Shown in pieces: positions 12,733 through 25,578 of a stretch of 64,000 nt of DNA. The notes beneath the pieces are model-generated. The model was not told the DNA's origin, did not search any database, and saw only the letters and a list, made by a program, of their open reading frames with translations. Every line of letters starts with the position of its first letter. The stretch's first letter is position 1. A program made the position numbers and the translations under genes. Source of the stretch: Panagrolaimus kolymaensis (Eukaryota > Nematoda > Chromadorea > Rhabditida > Panagrolaimidae); assembly GCA_028622995.1 (NCBI GenBank), contig JAJQJQ010000066.1:1-64000 (forward strand), read 5' to 3'.

Positions 12733-14886
12733 TCATATCTCCAATTCAAGCCTTAATTCAAAGTTGATTTCGTTTCTCAACACCTTTATGTTGTTGTTGT
12801 TGATGCAAGTGTTAAAAAAAAATAAATGAATCATAATTGAGATGCTGCCCGTGGAGGGCTATAAAAACTTTGAAAGCGATTAATTATTAAAAAAATAATT
12901 AAAAATATTTGGCTTAAAATATTCATATGCCCAATTCAGACCGTAATTCAAAACGAGATTCACTAATCTCTCCCTCTATGCTTGTTGATACAAGTGTTTG
13001 GTATGTCAGGAAATAGTTTTATTTATTTTTTTTGCTGCCATTTCTGAAATGTCTTGTATTTGCATGAATTTATTTGAAGAAAAATAAATAAAAACAAGAA
13101 AAAATAAGATCCGCTGAAGGGTCAAAAAATATTTGTTTCATAATTAAAACTTTTATAAAATCTTTCAACACTCAACAGACTGTTTTTGGTTTTTTTTTGT
13201 AGTGAAAACATGCATCAAATATGTTAAAACATTAAAAAGAATTTGTAGAATTATTTCTAGTTTGATAAACTAGAAATTTAAATAAGCCAAAAAAATCAAA
13301 AATTTTGTGTTGTTGTTGTGGGTGTTGTTGAGGTTGTTGTTGTGGGTGTTGTTGTGGGTGTTGTTGTGGGTGTTGTTGAGGTTGTTGTTGTGGTTGTGCA
13401 CCGGGATTCGAACCCAGCGAAAATTCTGCAACGTCTTGCAAAAATTCCACTGCGCTACGAAACCCGATATTATAATAACAACTTTTTTGGACTATATGAA
13501 AGTGAACTTTTTGTTGAATTTTGAACTAAATTTTCCATTTTTTTGGACAATTTTGAAAGAAAATAAAATAGTGGTTTACCTAAATCATTTATTATATATT
13601 TTTTCTCATGTTTTTTAATCCATTTTCTTCCCAACTACCTATTCAATGAAGTAAGGAATATTTAAATTTAATGTTTTTCATTTAAAGAAATCTTTTTTTA
13701 AGGTTAATGCCATGGCAAAAATCAAAAAAATCCAAAATTAATTTTTCTGTTTTAAAAATCTTGTAGTTTATGTATTTTACTAAATATTCGAACTCCACTT
13801 TTTTTTTTAATCATTGAGCTCATCAACAAGATATTTGGGTTTTAAATAAATGAATAACATTAAAAAATTTGCTGAATCACATTTTGAGTTACGGTGTTCA
13901 ATAAAGCATCATATGGATATTTTTATCCAAATATTTATTATATGATTTTTAAAAATTATTCGGTTTTGAACCGCATACCAATTATGACCTTCAACCAACA
14001 TCCATAATTTATTTATGGACCTCCTCCTCTATCTATGTAAACGATCACTTCGAGGTGAACGTAACAACTATAAATTACTTCCAAATCGGCACCATAGGAT
14101 TTATTTTTAAAAATATGATTTAAAACGTATGTAAAAATGCATAATTAATGAGAAAAATAAGGCACTTTTCATGTGGAATTTTTTTTCTAATTCATATCGT
14201 TTTAAATTTGTTTAAGCTTACTCAATGCTTGATGCTGATGTTTTTAAAATTTTTGAAGGCTTCCAAATCGTCACCATAGGATCCGTTTTGAAAAATATTA
14301 TTGAAAATGGATGTAAAATAGCATAAAAAATGATATTAATAAAGCACTTTTCCTCTGCAATTTTTTTTCTTATTCAAAAAGTTTTAAATTCGATTAAGGT
14401 ACTTCAAGACTTGAAGCAAGTGTTCAAAAAATAAAAAATTCATCGATTGAGGTACTTCCCGTGCATGCGATTAAAAATCCCGTTGGGGATAATTTTAATA
14501 TATTTAATAATAATTATTTGGATAAAAAAATTCATATCTCCAATTCAAGCCTTAATTCAAAGTTGATTTCGTTTCTCAACACATTTATGTTGTTGATGCC
14601 CGTGTTCATCAGAGCCATGGATAAATAAAAAATTTTGATTTTGTAAAAACTTTTATTTTCAATAATTTTTATTAATGTTTTTAGAGCGATTCCAATGAAT
14701 CTTAGCTCCCACCGTCCACAGGATCATATCGAAATGATCAACATTTTTTAATGTTTTTTCATCTTGAAGCTTGTGTTCAAAATTTTTTTTTTATCTCTAT
14801 TGAAAGGCCTTGCCGTGGATGGCAGTTAAAACAGTAATACAGCATATTTTTTAAATAATAAATAAAAAATATTTGGATCAAAAAAT
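12733..14886. repeat. Array unit 1 (2154 bp)
   Basis: The most diverged unit. Its simple tract is 18 bp longer than in unit 2, poly-T is 10, and it has private substitutions (for example ATGCCCAATTCAG at about 12927 and CTGCAACGTC at about 13427). Its first ~50 bp match the subrepeat version found near 14530 rather than the one at 14887, so the left edge is a hybrid. tRNA-like sequence at 13394-13464. Confidence 0.9.
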
Positions 14887-17022
14887 TCATATGTCCAATT
14901 CAAGCCCTAACTCAAAGTTGATTTCGTTTCTCAACACCTTTATGTTGTTGTTGTTGATGCAAGTGTTAAAAAAAAATAAATGAATCATAATTGAGATGCT
15001 GCCCGTGGAGGGCTATAAAAACTTTGAAAGCGATTAATTATTAAAAAAATAATTAAAAATATTTGGCTTAAAATATTCATATGTCCAATTCAGACCGTAA
15101 TTCAAAACGAGATTCACTAATCTCTCCCTCTATGCTTGTTGATACAAGTGTTTGGTATGTCAGGAAATAGTTTTATTTATTTTTTTTGCTGCCATTTCTG
15201 AAATGTCTTGTATTTGCATGAATTTATTTGAAGAAAAATAAATAAAAACAAGAAAAAATAAGATCCGCTGAAGGGTCAAAAAATATTTGTTTCATAATTA
15301 AAACTTTTATAAAATCTTTCAACACTCAACAGACTGTTTTTGGTTTTTTTTTGTAGTGAAAACATGCATCAAATATGTTAAAACATTAAAAAGAATTTGT
15401 AGAATTATTTCTAGTTTGATAAACTAGAAATTTAAATAAGCCAAAAAAATCAAAAATTTTGTGTTGTTGTTGTTGTTGTGGGTGTTGTTGAGGTTGTTGT
15501 TGTGGATGTTGTTGAGGTTGTTGTTGTGGTTGTGCACCGGGATTCGAACCCAGCGAAAATTCTGCGACGTCTTGCAAAAATTCCACTGCGCTACGAAACC
15601 CGATATTATAATAACAACTTTTTTGGACTATATGAAAGTGAACTTTTTGTTGAATTTTGAACTAAATTTTCCATTTTTTTGGACAATTTTGAAAGAAAAT
15701 AAAATAGTGGTTTACCTAAATCATTTATTATATATTTTTTCTCATGTTTTTTAATCCATTTTCTTCCCAACTACCTATTCAATGAAGTAAGGAATATTTA
15801 AATTTAATGTTTTTCATTTAAAGAAATCTTTTTTTAAGGTTAATGCCATGGCAAAAATCAAAAAAATCCAAAATTAATTTTTCTGTTTTAAAAATCTTGT
15901 AGTTTATGTATTTTACTAAATATTCGAACTCCACTTTTTTTTTTAATCATTGAGCTCATCAACAAGATATTTGGGTTTTAAATAAATGAATAACATTAAA
16001 AAATTTGCTGAATCACATTTTGAGTTACGGTGTTCAATAAAGCATCATATGGATATTTTTATCCAAATATTTATTATATGATTTTTAAAAATTATTCGGT
16101 TTTGAACCGCATACCAATTATGACCTTCAACCAACATCCATAATTTATTTATGGACCTCCTCCTCTATCTATGTAAACGATCACTTCGAGGTGAACGTAA
16201 CAACTATAAATTACTTCCAAATCGGCACCATAGGATTTATTTTTAAAAATATGATTTAAAACGTATGTAAAAATGCATAATTAATGAGAAAAATAAGGCA
16301 CTTTTCATGTGGAATTTTTTTTCTAATTCATATCGTTTTAAATTTGTTTAAGCTTACTCAATGCTTGATGCTGATGTTTTTAAAATTTTTGAAGGCTTCC
16401 AAATCGTCACCATAGGATCCGTTTTGAAAAATATTATTGAAAATGGATGTAAAATAGCATAAAAAATGATATTAATAAAGCACTTTTCCTCTGCAATTTT
16501 TTTTCTTATTCAAAAAGTTTTAAATTCGATTAAGGTACTTCAAGACTTGAAGCAAGTGTTCAAAAAATAAAAAATTCATCGATTGAGGTACTTCCCGTGC
16601 ATGCGATTAAAAATCCCGTTGGGGATAATTTTAATATATTTAATAATAATTATTTGGATAAAAAAATTCATATCTCCAATTCAAGCCTTAATTCAAAGTT
16701 GATTTCGTTTCTCAACACATTTATGTTGTTGATGCCCGTGTTCATCAGAGCCATGGATAAATAAAAAATTTTGATTTTGTAAAAACTTTTATTTTCAATA
16801 ATTTTTATTAATGTTTTTAGAGCGATTCCAATGAATCTTAGCTCCCACCGTCCACAGGATCATATCGAAATGATCAACATTTTTTAATGTTTTTTCATCT
16901 TGAAGCTTGTGTTCAAAATTTTTTTTTTATCTCTATTGAAAGGCCTTGCCGTGGATGGCAGTTAAAACAGTAATACAGCATATTTTTTAAATAATAAATA
17001 AAAAATATTTGGATCAAAAAAT
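14887..17022. repeat. Array unit 2 (2136 bp)
   Basis: Like the later units, except that the poly-T tract near 16919-16928 has 10 T, which accounts for the 3-bp difference from 2139. tRNA-like sequence at 15530-15600. Confidence 0.9.
15530..15600 (-). other. tRNA-like sequence with A and B boxes (representative; one per unit)
   Basis: On the minus strand, TAGCGCAGTGG (15583-15593) fits the A-box consensus and GGTTCGAATCC (15540-15550) fits the B box exactly, 32 nt apart. The T arm can form (CTGGG, loop, CCCGG). The acceptor stem pairs at only about 3 of 7 positions and no proper anticodon arm forms, so this is not a working tRNA. Downstream on the same strand is a CAA/CAACACC-rich tail of about 70 nt, then T5 (15452-15456) and T7 (15443-15449), which could end Pol III transcription. 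A product of about 150 nt is inference. Equivalent copies lie in all 13 complete units at the positions given there. Confidence 0.7.
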
Positions 17023-19161
17023 TCATATGTCCAATTCAAGCCCTAACTCAAAGTTGATTTCGTTTCTCAACACCTTTATGTTGTTGTTGTTGATGCAAGT
17101 GTTAAAAAAAAATAAATGAATCATAATTGAGATGCTGCCCGTGGAGGGCTATAAAAACTTTGAAAGCGATTAATTATTAAAAAAATAATTAAAAATATTT
17201 GGCTTAAAATATTCATATGTCCAATTCAGACCGTAATTCAAAACGAGATTCACTAATCTCTCCCTCTATGCTTGTTGATACAAGTGTTTGGTATGTCAGG
17301 AAATAGTTTTATTTATTTTTTTTGCTGCCATTTCTGAAATGTCTTGTATTTGCATGAATTTATTTGAAGAAAAATAAATAAAAACAAGAAAAAATAAGAT
17401 CCGCTGAAGGGTCAAAAAATATTTGTTTCATAATTAAAACTTTTATAAAATCTTTCAACACTCAACAGACTGTTTTTGGTTTTTTTTTGTAGTGAAAACA
17501 TGCATCAAATATGTTAAAACATTAAAAAGAATTTGTAGAATTATTTCTAGTTTGATAAACTAGAAATTTAAATAAGCCAAAAAAATCAAAAATTTTGTGT
17601 TGTTGTTGTTGTTGTGGGTGTTGTTGAGGTTGTTGTTGTGGATGTTGTTGAGGTTGTTGTTGTGGTTGTGCACCGGGATTCGAACCCAGCGAAAATTCTG
17701 CGACGTCTTGCAAAAATTCCACTGCGCTACGAAACCCGATATTATAATAACAACTTTTTTGGACTATATGAAAGTGAACTTTTTGTTGAATTTTGAACTA
17801 AATTTTCCATTTTTTTGGACAATTTTGAAAGAAAATAAAATAGTGGTTTACCTAAATCATTTATTATATATTTTTTCTCATGTTTTTTAATCCATTTTCT
17901 TCCCAACTACCTATTCAATGAAGTAAGGAATATTTAAATTTAATGTTTTTCATTTAAAGAAATCTTTTTTTAAGGTTAATGCCATGGCAAAAATCAAAAA
18001 AATCCAAAATTAATTTTTCTGTTTTAAAAATCTTGTAGTTTATGTATTTTACTAAATATTCGAACTCCACTTTTTTTTTTAATCATTGAGCTCATCAACA
18101 AGATATTTGGGTTTTAAATAAATGAATAACATTAAAAAATTTGCTGAATCACATTTTGAGTTACGGTGTTCAATAAAGCATCATATGGATATTTTTATCC
18201 AAATATTTATTATATGATTTTTAAAAATTATTCGGTTTTGAACCGCATACCAATTATGACCTTCAACCAACATCCATAATTTATTTATGGACCTCCTCCT
18301 CTATCTATGTAAACGATCACTTCGAGGTGAACGTAACAACTATAAATTACTTCCAAATCGGCACCATAGGATTTATTTTTAAAAATATGATTTAAAACGT
18401 ATGTAAAAATGCATAATTAATGAGAAAAATAAGGCACTTTTCATGTGGAATTTTTTTTCTAATTCATATCGTTTTAAATTTGTTTAAGCTTACTCAATGC
18501 TTGATGCTGATGTTTTTAAAATTTTTGAAGGCTTCCAAATCGTCACCATAGGATCCGTTTTGAAAAATATTATTGAAAATGGATGTAAAATAGCATAAAA
18601 AATGATATTAATAAAGCACTTTTCCTCTGCAATTTTTTTTCTTATTCAAAAAGTTTTAAATTCGATTAAGGTACTTCAAGACTTGAAGCAAGTGTTCAAA
18701 AAATAAAAAATTCATCGATTGAGGTACTTCCCGTGCATGCGATTAAAAATCCCGTTGGGGATAATTTTAATATATTTAATAATAATTATTTGGATAAAAA
18801 AATTCATATCTCCAATTCAAGCCTTAATTCAAAGTTGATTTCGTTTCTCAACACATTTATGTTGTTGATGCCCGTGTTCATCAGAGCCATGGATAAATAA
18901 AAAATTTTGATTTTGTAAAAACTTTTATTTTCAATAATTTTTATTAATGTTTTTAGAGCGATTCCAATGAATCTTAGCTCCCACCGTCCACAGGATCATA
19001 TCGAAATGATCAACATTTTTTAATGTTTTTTCATCTTGAAGCTTGTGTTCAAAATTTTTTTTTTTTTATCTCTATTGAAAGGCCTTGCCGTGGATGGCAG
19101 TTAAAACAGTAATACAGCATATTTTTTAAATAATAAATAAAAAATATTTGGATCAAAAAAT
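17023..19161. repeat. Array unit 3 (2139 bp)
   Basis: First unit of the standard type, with a 13-T tract near 19055. tRNA-like sequence at 17666-17736. Confidence 0.9.
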
Positions 19162-21300
19162 TCATATGTCCAATTCAAGCCCTAACTCAAAGTTGATTTC
19201 GTTTCTCAACACCTTTATGTTGTTGTTGTTGATGCAAGTGTTAAAAAAAAATAAATGAATCATAATTGAGATGCTGCCCGTGGAGGGCTATAAAAACTTT
19301 GAAAGCGATTAATTATTAAAAAAATAATTAAAAATATTTGGCTTAAAATATTCATATGTCCAATTCAGACCGTAATTCAAAACGAGATTCACTAATCTCT
19401 CCCTCTATGCTTGTTGATACAAGTGTTTGGTATGTCAGGAAATAGTTTTATTTATTTTTTTTGCTGCCATTTCTGAAATGTCTTGTATTTGCATGAATTT
19501 ATTTGAAGAAAAATAAATAAAAACAAGAAAAAATAAGATCCGCTGAAGGGTCAAAAAATATTTGTTTCATAATTAAAACTTTTATAAAATCTTTCAACAC
19601 TCAACAGACTGTTTTTGGTTTTTTTTTGTAGTGAAAACATGCATCAAATATGTTAAAACATTAAAAAGAATTTGTAGAATTATTTCTAGTTTGATAAACT
19701 AGAAATTTAAATAAGCCAAAAAAATCAAAAATTTTGTGTTGTTGTTGTTGTTGTGGGTGTTGTTGAGGTTGTTGTTGTGGATGTTGTTGAGGTTGTTGTT
19801 GTGGTTGTGCACCGGGATTCGAACCCAGCGAAAATTCTGCGACGTCTTGCAAAAATTCCACTGCGCTACGAAACCCGATATTATAATAACAACTTTTTTG
19901 GACTATATGAAAGTGAACTTTTTGTTGAATTTTGAACTAAATTTTCCATTTTTTTGGACAATTTTGAAAGAAAATAAAATAGTGGTTTACCTAAATCATT
20001 TATTATATATTTTTTCTCATGTTTTTTAATCCATTTTCTTCCCAACTACCTATTCAATGAAGTAAGGAATATTTAAATTTAATGTTTTTCATTTAAAGAA
20101 ATCTTTTTTTAAGGTTAATGCCATGGCAAAAATCAAAAAAATCCAAAATTAATTTTTCTGTTTTAAAAATCTTGTAGTTTATGTATTTTACTAAATATTC
20201 GAACTCCACTTTTTTTTTTAATCATTGAGCTCATCAACAAGATATTTGGGTTTTAAATAAATGAATAACATTAAAAAATTTGCTGAATCACATTTTGAGT
20301 TACGGTGTTCAATAAAGCATCATATGGATATTTTTATCCAAATATTTATTATATGATTTTTAAAAATTATTCGGTTTTGAACCGCATACCAATTATGACC
20401 TTCAACCAACATCCATAATTTATTTATGGACCTCCTCCTCTATCTATGTAAACGATCACTTCGAGGTGAACGTAACAACTATAAATTACTTCCAAATCGG
20501 CACCATAGGATTTATTTTTAAAAATATGATTTAAAACGTATGTAAAAATGCATAATTAATGAGAAAAATAAGGCACTTTTCATGTGGAATTTTTTTTCTA
20601 ATTCATATCGTTTTAAATTTGTTTAAGCTTACTCAATGCTTGATGCTGATGTTTTTAAAATTTTTGAAGGCTTCCAAATCGTCACCATAGGATCCGTTTT
20701 GAAAAATATTATTGAAAATGGATGTAAAATAGCATAAAAAATGATATTAATAAAGCACTTTTCCTCTGCAATTTTTTTTCTTATTCAAAAAGTTTTAAAT
20801 TCGATTAAGGTACTTCAAGACTTGAAGCAAGTGTTCAAAAAATAAAAAATTCATCGATTGAGGTACTTCCCGTGCATGCGATTAAAAATCCCGTTGGGGA
20901 TAATTTTAATATATTTAATAATAATTATTTGGATAAAAAAATTCATATCTCCAATTCAAGCCTTAATTCAAAGTTGATTTCGTTTCTCAACACATTTATG
21001 TTGTTGATGCCCGTGTTCATCAGAGCCATGGATAAATAAAAAATTTTGATTTTGTAAAAACTTTTATTTTCAATAATTTTTATTAATGTTTTTAGAGCGA
21101 TTCCAATGAATCTTAGCTCCCACCGTCCACAGGATCATATCGAAATGATCAACATTTTTTAATGTTTTTTCATCTTGAAGCTTGTGTTCAAAATTTTTTT
21201 TTTTTTATCTCTATTGAAAGGCCTTGCCGTGGATGGCAGTTAAAACAGTAATACAGCATATTTTTTAAATAATAAATAAAAAATATTTGGATCAAAAAAT
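19162..21300. repeat. Array unit 4 (2139 bp)
   Basis: Standard type. tRNA-like sequence at 19805-19875. Confidence 0.9.
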
Positions 21301-23439
21301 TCATATGTCCAATTCAAGCCCTAACTCAAAGTTGATTTCGTTTCTCAACACCTTTATGTTGTTGTTGTTGATGCAAGTGTTAAAAAAAAATAAATGAATC
21401 ATAATTGAGATGCTGCCCGTGGAGGGCTATAAAAACTTTGAAAGCGATTAATTATTAAAAAAATAATTAAAAATATTTGGCTTAAAATATTCATATGTCC
21501 AATTCAGACCGTAATTCAAAACGAGATTCACTAATCTCTCCCTCTATGCTTGTTGATACAAGTGTTTGGTATGTCAGGAAATAGTTTTATTTATTTTTTT
21601 TGCTGCCATTTCTGAAATGTCTTGTATTTGCATGAATTTATTTGAAGAAAAATAAATAAAAACAAGAAAAAATAAGATCCGCTGAAGGGTCAAAAAATAT
21701 TTGTTTCATAATTAAAACTTTTATAAAATCTTTCAACACTCAACAGACTGTTTTTGGTTTTTTTTTGTAGTGAAAACATGCATCAAATATGTTAAAACAT
21801 TAAAAAGAATTTGTAGAATTATTTCTAGTTTGATAAACTAGAAATTTAAATAAGCCAAAAAAATCAAAAATTTTGTGTTGTTGTTGTTGTTGTGGGTGTT
21901 GTTGAGGTTGTTGTTGTGGATGTTGTTGAGGTTGTTGTTGTGGTTGTGCACCGGGATTCGAACCCAGCGAAAATTCTGCGACGTCTTGCAAAAATTCCAC
22001 TGCGCTACGAAACCCGATATTATAATAACAACTTTTTTGGACTATATGAAAGTGAACTTTTTGTTGAATTTTGAACTAAATTTTCCATTTTTTTGGACAA
22101 TTTTGAAAGAAAATAAAATAGTGGTTTACCTAAATCATTTATTATATATTTTTTCTCATGTTTTTTAATCCATTTTCTTCCCAACTACCTATTCAATGAA
22201 GTAAGGAATATTTAAATTTAATGTTTTTCATTTAAAGAAATCTTTTTTTAAGGTTAATGCCATGGCAAAAATCAAAAAAATCCAAAATTAATTTTTCTGT
22301 TTTAAAAATCTTGTAGTTTATGTATTTTACTAAATATTCGAACTCCACTTTTTTTTTTAATCATTGAGCTCATCAACAAGATATTTGGGTTTTAAATAAA
22401 TGAATAACATTAAAAAATTTGCTGAATCACATTTTGAGTTACGGTGTTCAATAAAGCATCATATGGATATTTTTATCCAAATATTTATTATATGATTTTT
22501 AAAAATTATTCGGTTTTGAACCGCATACCAATTATGACCTTCAACCAACATCCATAATTTATTTATGGACCTCCTCCTCTATCTATGTAAACGATCACTT
22601 CGAGGTGAACGTAACAACTATAAATTACTTCCAAATCGGCACCATAGGATTTATTTTTAAAAATATGATTTAAAACGTATGTAAAAATGCATAATTAATG
22701 AGAAAAATAAGGCACTTTTCATGTGGAATTTTTTTTCTAATTCATATCGTTTTAAATTTGTTTAAGCTTACTCAATGCTTGATGCTGATGTTTTTAAAAT
22801 TTTTGAAGGCTTCCAAATCGTCACCATAGGATCCGTTTTGAAAAATATTATTGAAAATGGATGTAAAATAGCATAAAAAATGATATTAATAAAGCACTTT
22901 TCCTCTGCAATTTTTTTTCTTATTCAAAAAGTTTTAAATTCGATTAAGGTACTTCAAGACTTGAAGCAAGTGTTCAAAAAATAAAAAATTCATCGATTGA
23001 GGTACTTCCCGTGCATGCGATTAAAAATCCCGTTGGGGATAATTTTAATATATTTAATAATAATTATTTGGATAAAAAAATTCATATCTCCAATTCAAGC
23101 CTTAATTCAAAGTTGATTTCGTTTCTCAACACATTTATGTTGTTGATGCCCGTGTTCATCAGAGCCATGGATAAATAAAAAATTTTGATTTTGTAAAAAC
23201 TTTTATTTTCAATAATTTTTATTAATGTTTTTAGAGCGATTCCAATGAATCTTAGCTCCCACCGTCCACAGGATCATATCGAAATGATCAACATTTTTTA
23301 ATGTTTTTTCATCTTGAAGCTTGTGTTCAAAATTTTTTTTTTTTTATCTCTATTGAAAGGCCTTGCCGTGGATGGCAGTTAAAACAGTAATACAGCATAT
23401 TTTTTAAATAATAAATAAAAAATATTTGGATCAAAAAAT
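21301..23439. repeat. Array unit 5 (2139 bp)
   Basis: Standard type. tRNA-like sequence at 21944-22014. Confidence 0.9.
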
Positions 23440-25578
23440 TCATATGTCCAATTCAAGCCCTAACTCAAAGTTGATTTCGTTTCTCAACACCTTTATGTTG
23501 TTGTTGTTGATGCAAGTGTTAAAAAAAAATAAATGAATCATAATTGAGATGCTGCCCGTGGAGGGCTATAAAAACTTTGAAAGCGATTAATTATTAAAAA
23601 AATAATTAAAAATATTTGGCTTAAAATATTCATATGTCCAATTCAGACCGTAATTCAAAACGAGATTCACTAATCTCTCCCTCTATGCTTGTTGATACAA
23701 GTGTTTGGTATGTCAGGAAATAGTTTTATTTATTTTTTTTGCTGCCATTTCTGAAATGTCTTGTATTTGCATGAATTTATTTGAAGAAAAATAAATAAAA
23801 ACAAGAAAAAATAAGATCCGCTGAAGGGTCAAAAAATATTTGTTTCATAATTAAAACTTTTATAAAATCTTTCAACACTCAACAGACTGTTTTTGGTTTT
23901 TTTTTGTAGTGAAAACATGCATCAAATATGTTAAAACATTAAAAAGAATTTGTAGAATTATTTCTAGTTTGATAAACTAGAAATTTAAATAAGCCAAAAA
24001 AATCAAAAATTTTGTGTTGTTGTTGTTGTTGTGGGTGTTGTTGAGGTTGTTGTTGTGGATGTTGTTGAGGTTGTTGTTGTGGTTGTGCACCGGGATTCGA
24101 ACCCAGCGAAAATTCTGCGACGTCTTGCAAAAATTCCACTGCGCTACGAAACCCGATATTATAATAACAACTTTTTTGGACTATATGAAAGTGAACTTTT
24201 TGTTGAATTTTGAACTAAATTTTCCATTTTTTTGGACAATTTTGAAAGAAAATAAAATAGTGGTTTACCTAAATCATTTATTATATATTTTTTCTCATGT
24301 TTTTTAATCCATTTTCTTCCCAACTACCTATTCAATGAAGTAAGGAATATTTAAATTTAATGTTTTTCATTTAAAGAAATCTTTTTTTAAGGTTAATGCC
24401 ATGGCAAAAATCAAAAAAATCCAAAATTAATTTTTCTGTTTTAAAAATCTTGTAGTTTATGTATTTTACTAAATATTCGAACTCCACTTTTTTTTTTAAT
24501 CATTGAGCTCATCAACAAGATATTTGGGTTTTAAATAAATGAATAACATTAAAAAATTTGCTGAATCACATTTTGAGTTACGGTGTTCAATAAAGCATCA
24601 TATGGATATTTTTATCCAAATATTTATTATATGATTTTTAAAAATTATTCGGTTTTGAACCGCATACCAATTATGACCTTCAACCAACATCCATAATTTA
24701 TTTATGGACCTCCTCCTCTATCTATGTAAACGATCACTTCGAGGTGAACGTAACAACTATAAATTACTTCCAAATCGGCACCATAGGATTTATTTTTAAA
24801 AATATGATTTAAAACGTATGTAAAAATGCATAATTAATGAGAAAAATAAGGCACTTTTCATGTGGAATTTTTTTTCTAATTCATATCGTTTTAAATTTGT
24901 TTAAGCTTACTCAATGCTTGATGCTGATGTTTTTAAAATTTTTGAAGGCTTCCAAATCGTCACCATAGGATCCGTTTTGAAAAATATTATTGAAAATGGA
25001 TGTAAAATAGCATAAAAAATGATATTAATAAAGCACTTTTCCTCTGCAATTTTTTTTCTTATTCAAAAAGTTTTAAATTCGATTAAGGTACTTCAAGACT
25101 TGAAGCAAGTGTTCAAAAAATAAAAAATTCATCGATTGAGGTACTTCCCGTGCATGCGATTAAAAATCCCGTTGGGGATAATTTTAATATATTTAATAAT
25201 AATTATTTGGATAAAAAAATTCATATCTCCAATTCAAGCCTTAATTCAAAGTTGATTTCGTTTCTCAACACATTTATGTTGTTGATGCCCGTGTTCATCA
25301 GAGCCATGGATAAATAAAAAATTTTGATTTTGTAAAAACTTTTATTTTCAATAATTTTTATTAATGTTTTTAGAGCGATTCCAATGAATCTTAGCTCCCA
25401 CCGTCCACAGGATCATATCGAAATGATCAACATTTTTTAATGTTTTTTCATCTTGAAGCTTGTGTTCAAAATTTTTTTTTTTTTATCTCTATTGAAAGGC
25501 CTTGCCGTGGATGGCAGTTAAAACAGTAATACAGCATATTTTTTAAATAATAAATAAAAAATATTTGGATCAAAAAAT
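23440..25578. repeat. Array unit 6 (2139 bp)
   Basis: Standard type. tRNA-like sequence at 24083-24153. Confidence 0.9.

Noticed and set aside
15530..15600. Functional tRNA gene in each array unit
   Set aside because: A and B boxes and the T arm are present, but the acceptor stem pairs at only about 3 of 7 positions and no anticodon stem-loop can be drawn, so it is called tRNA-like only.
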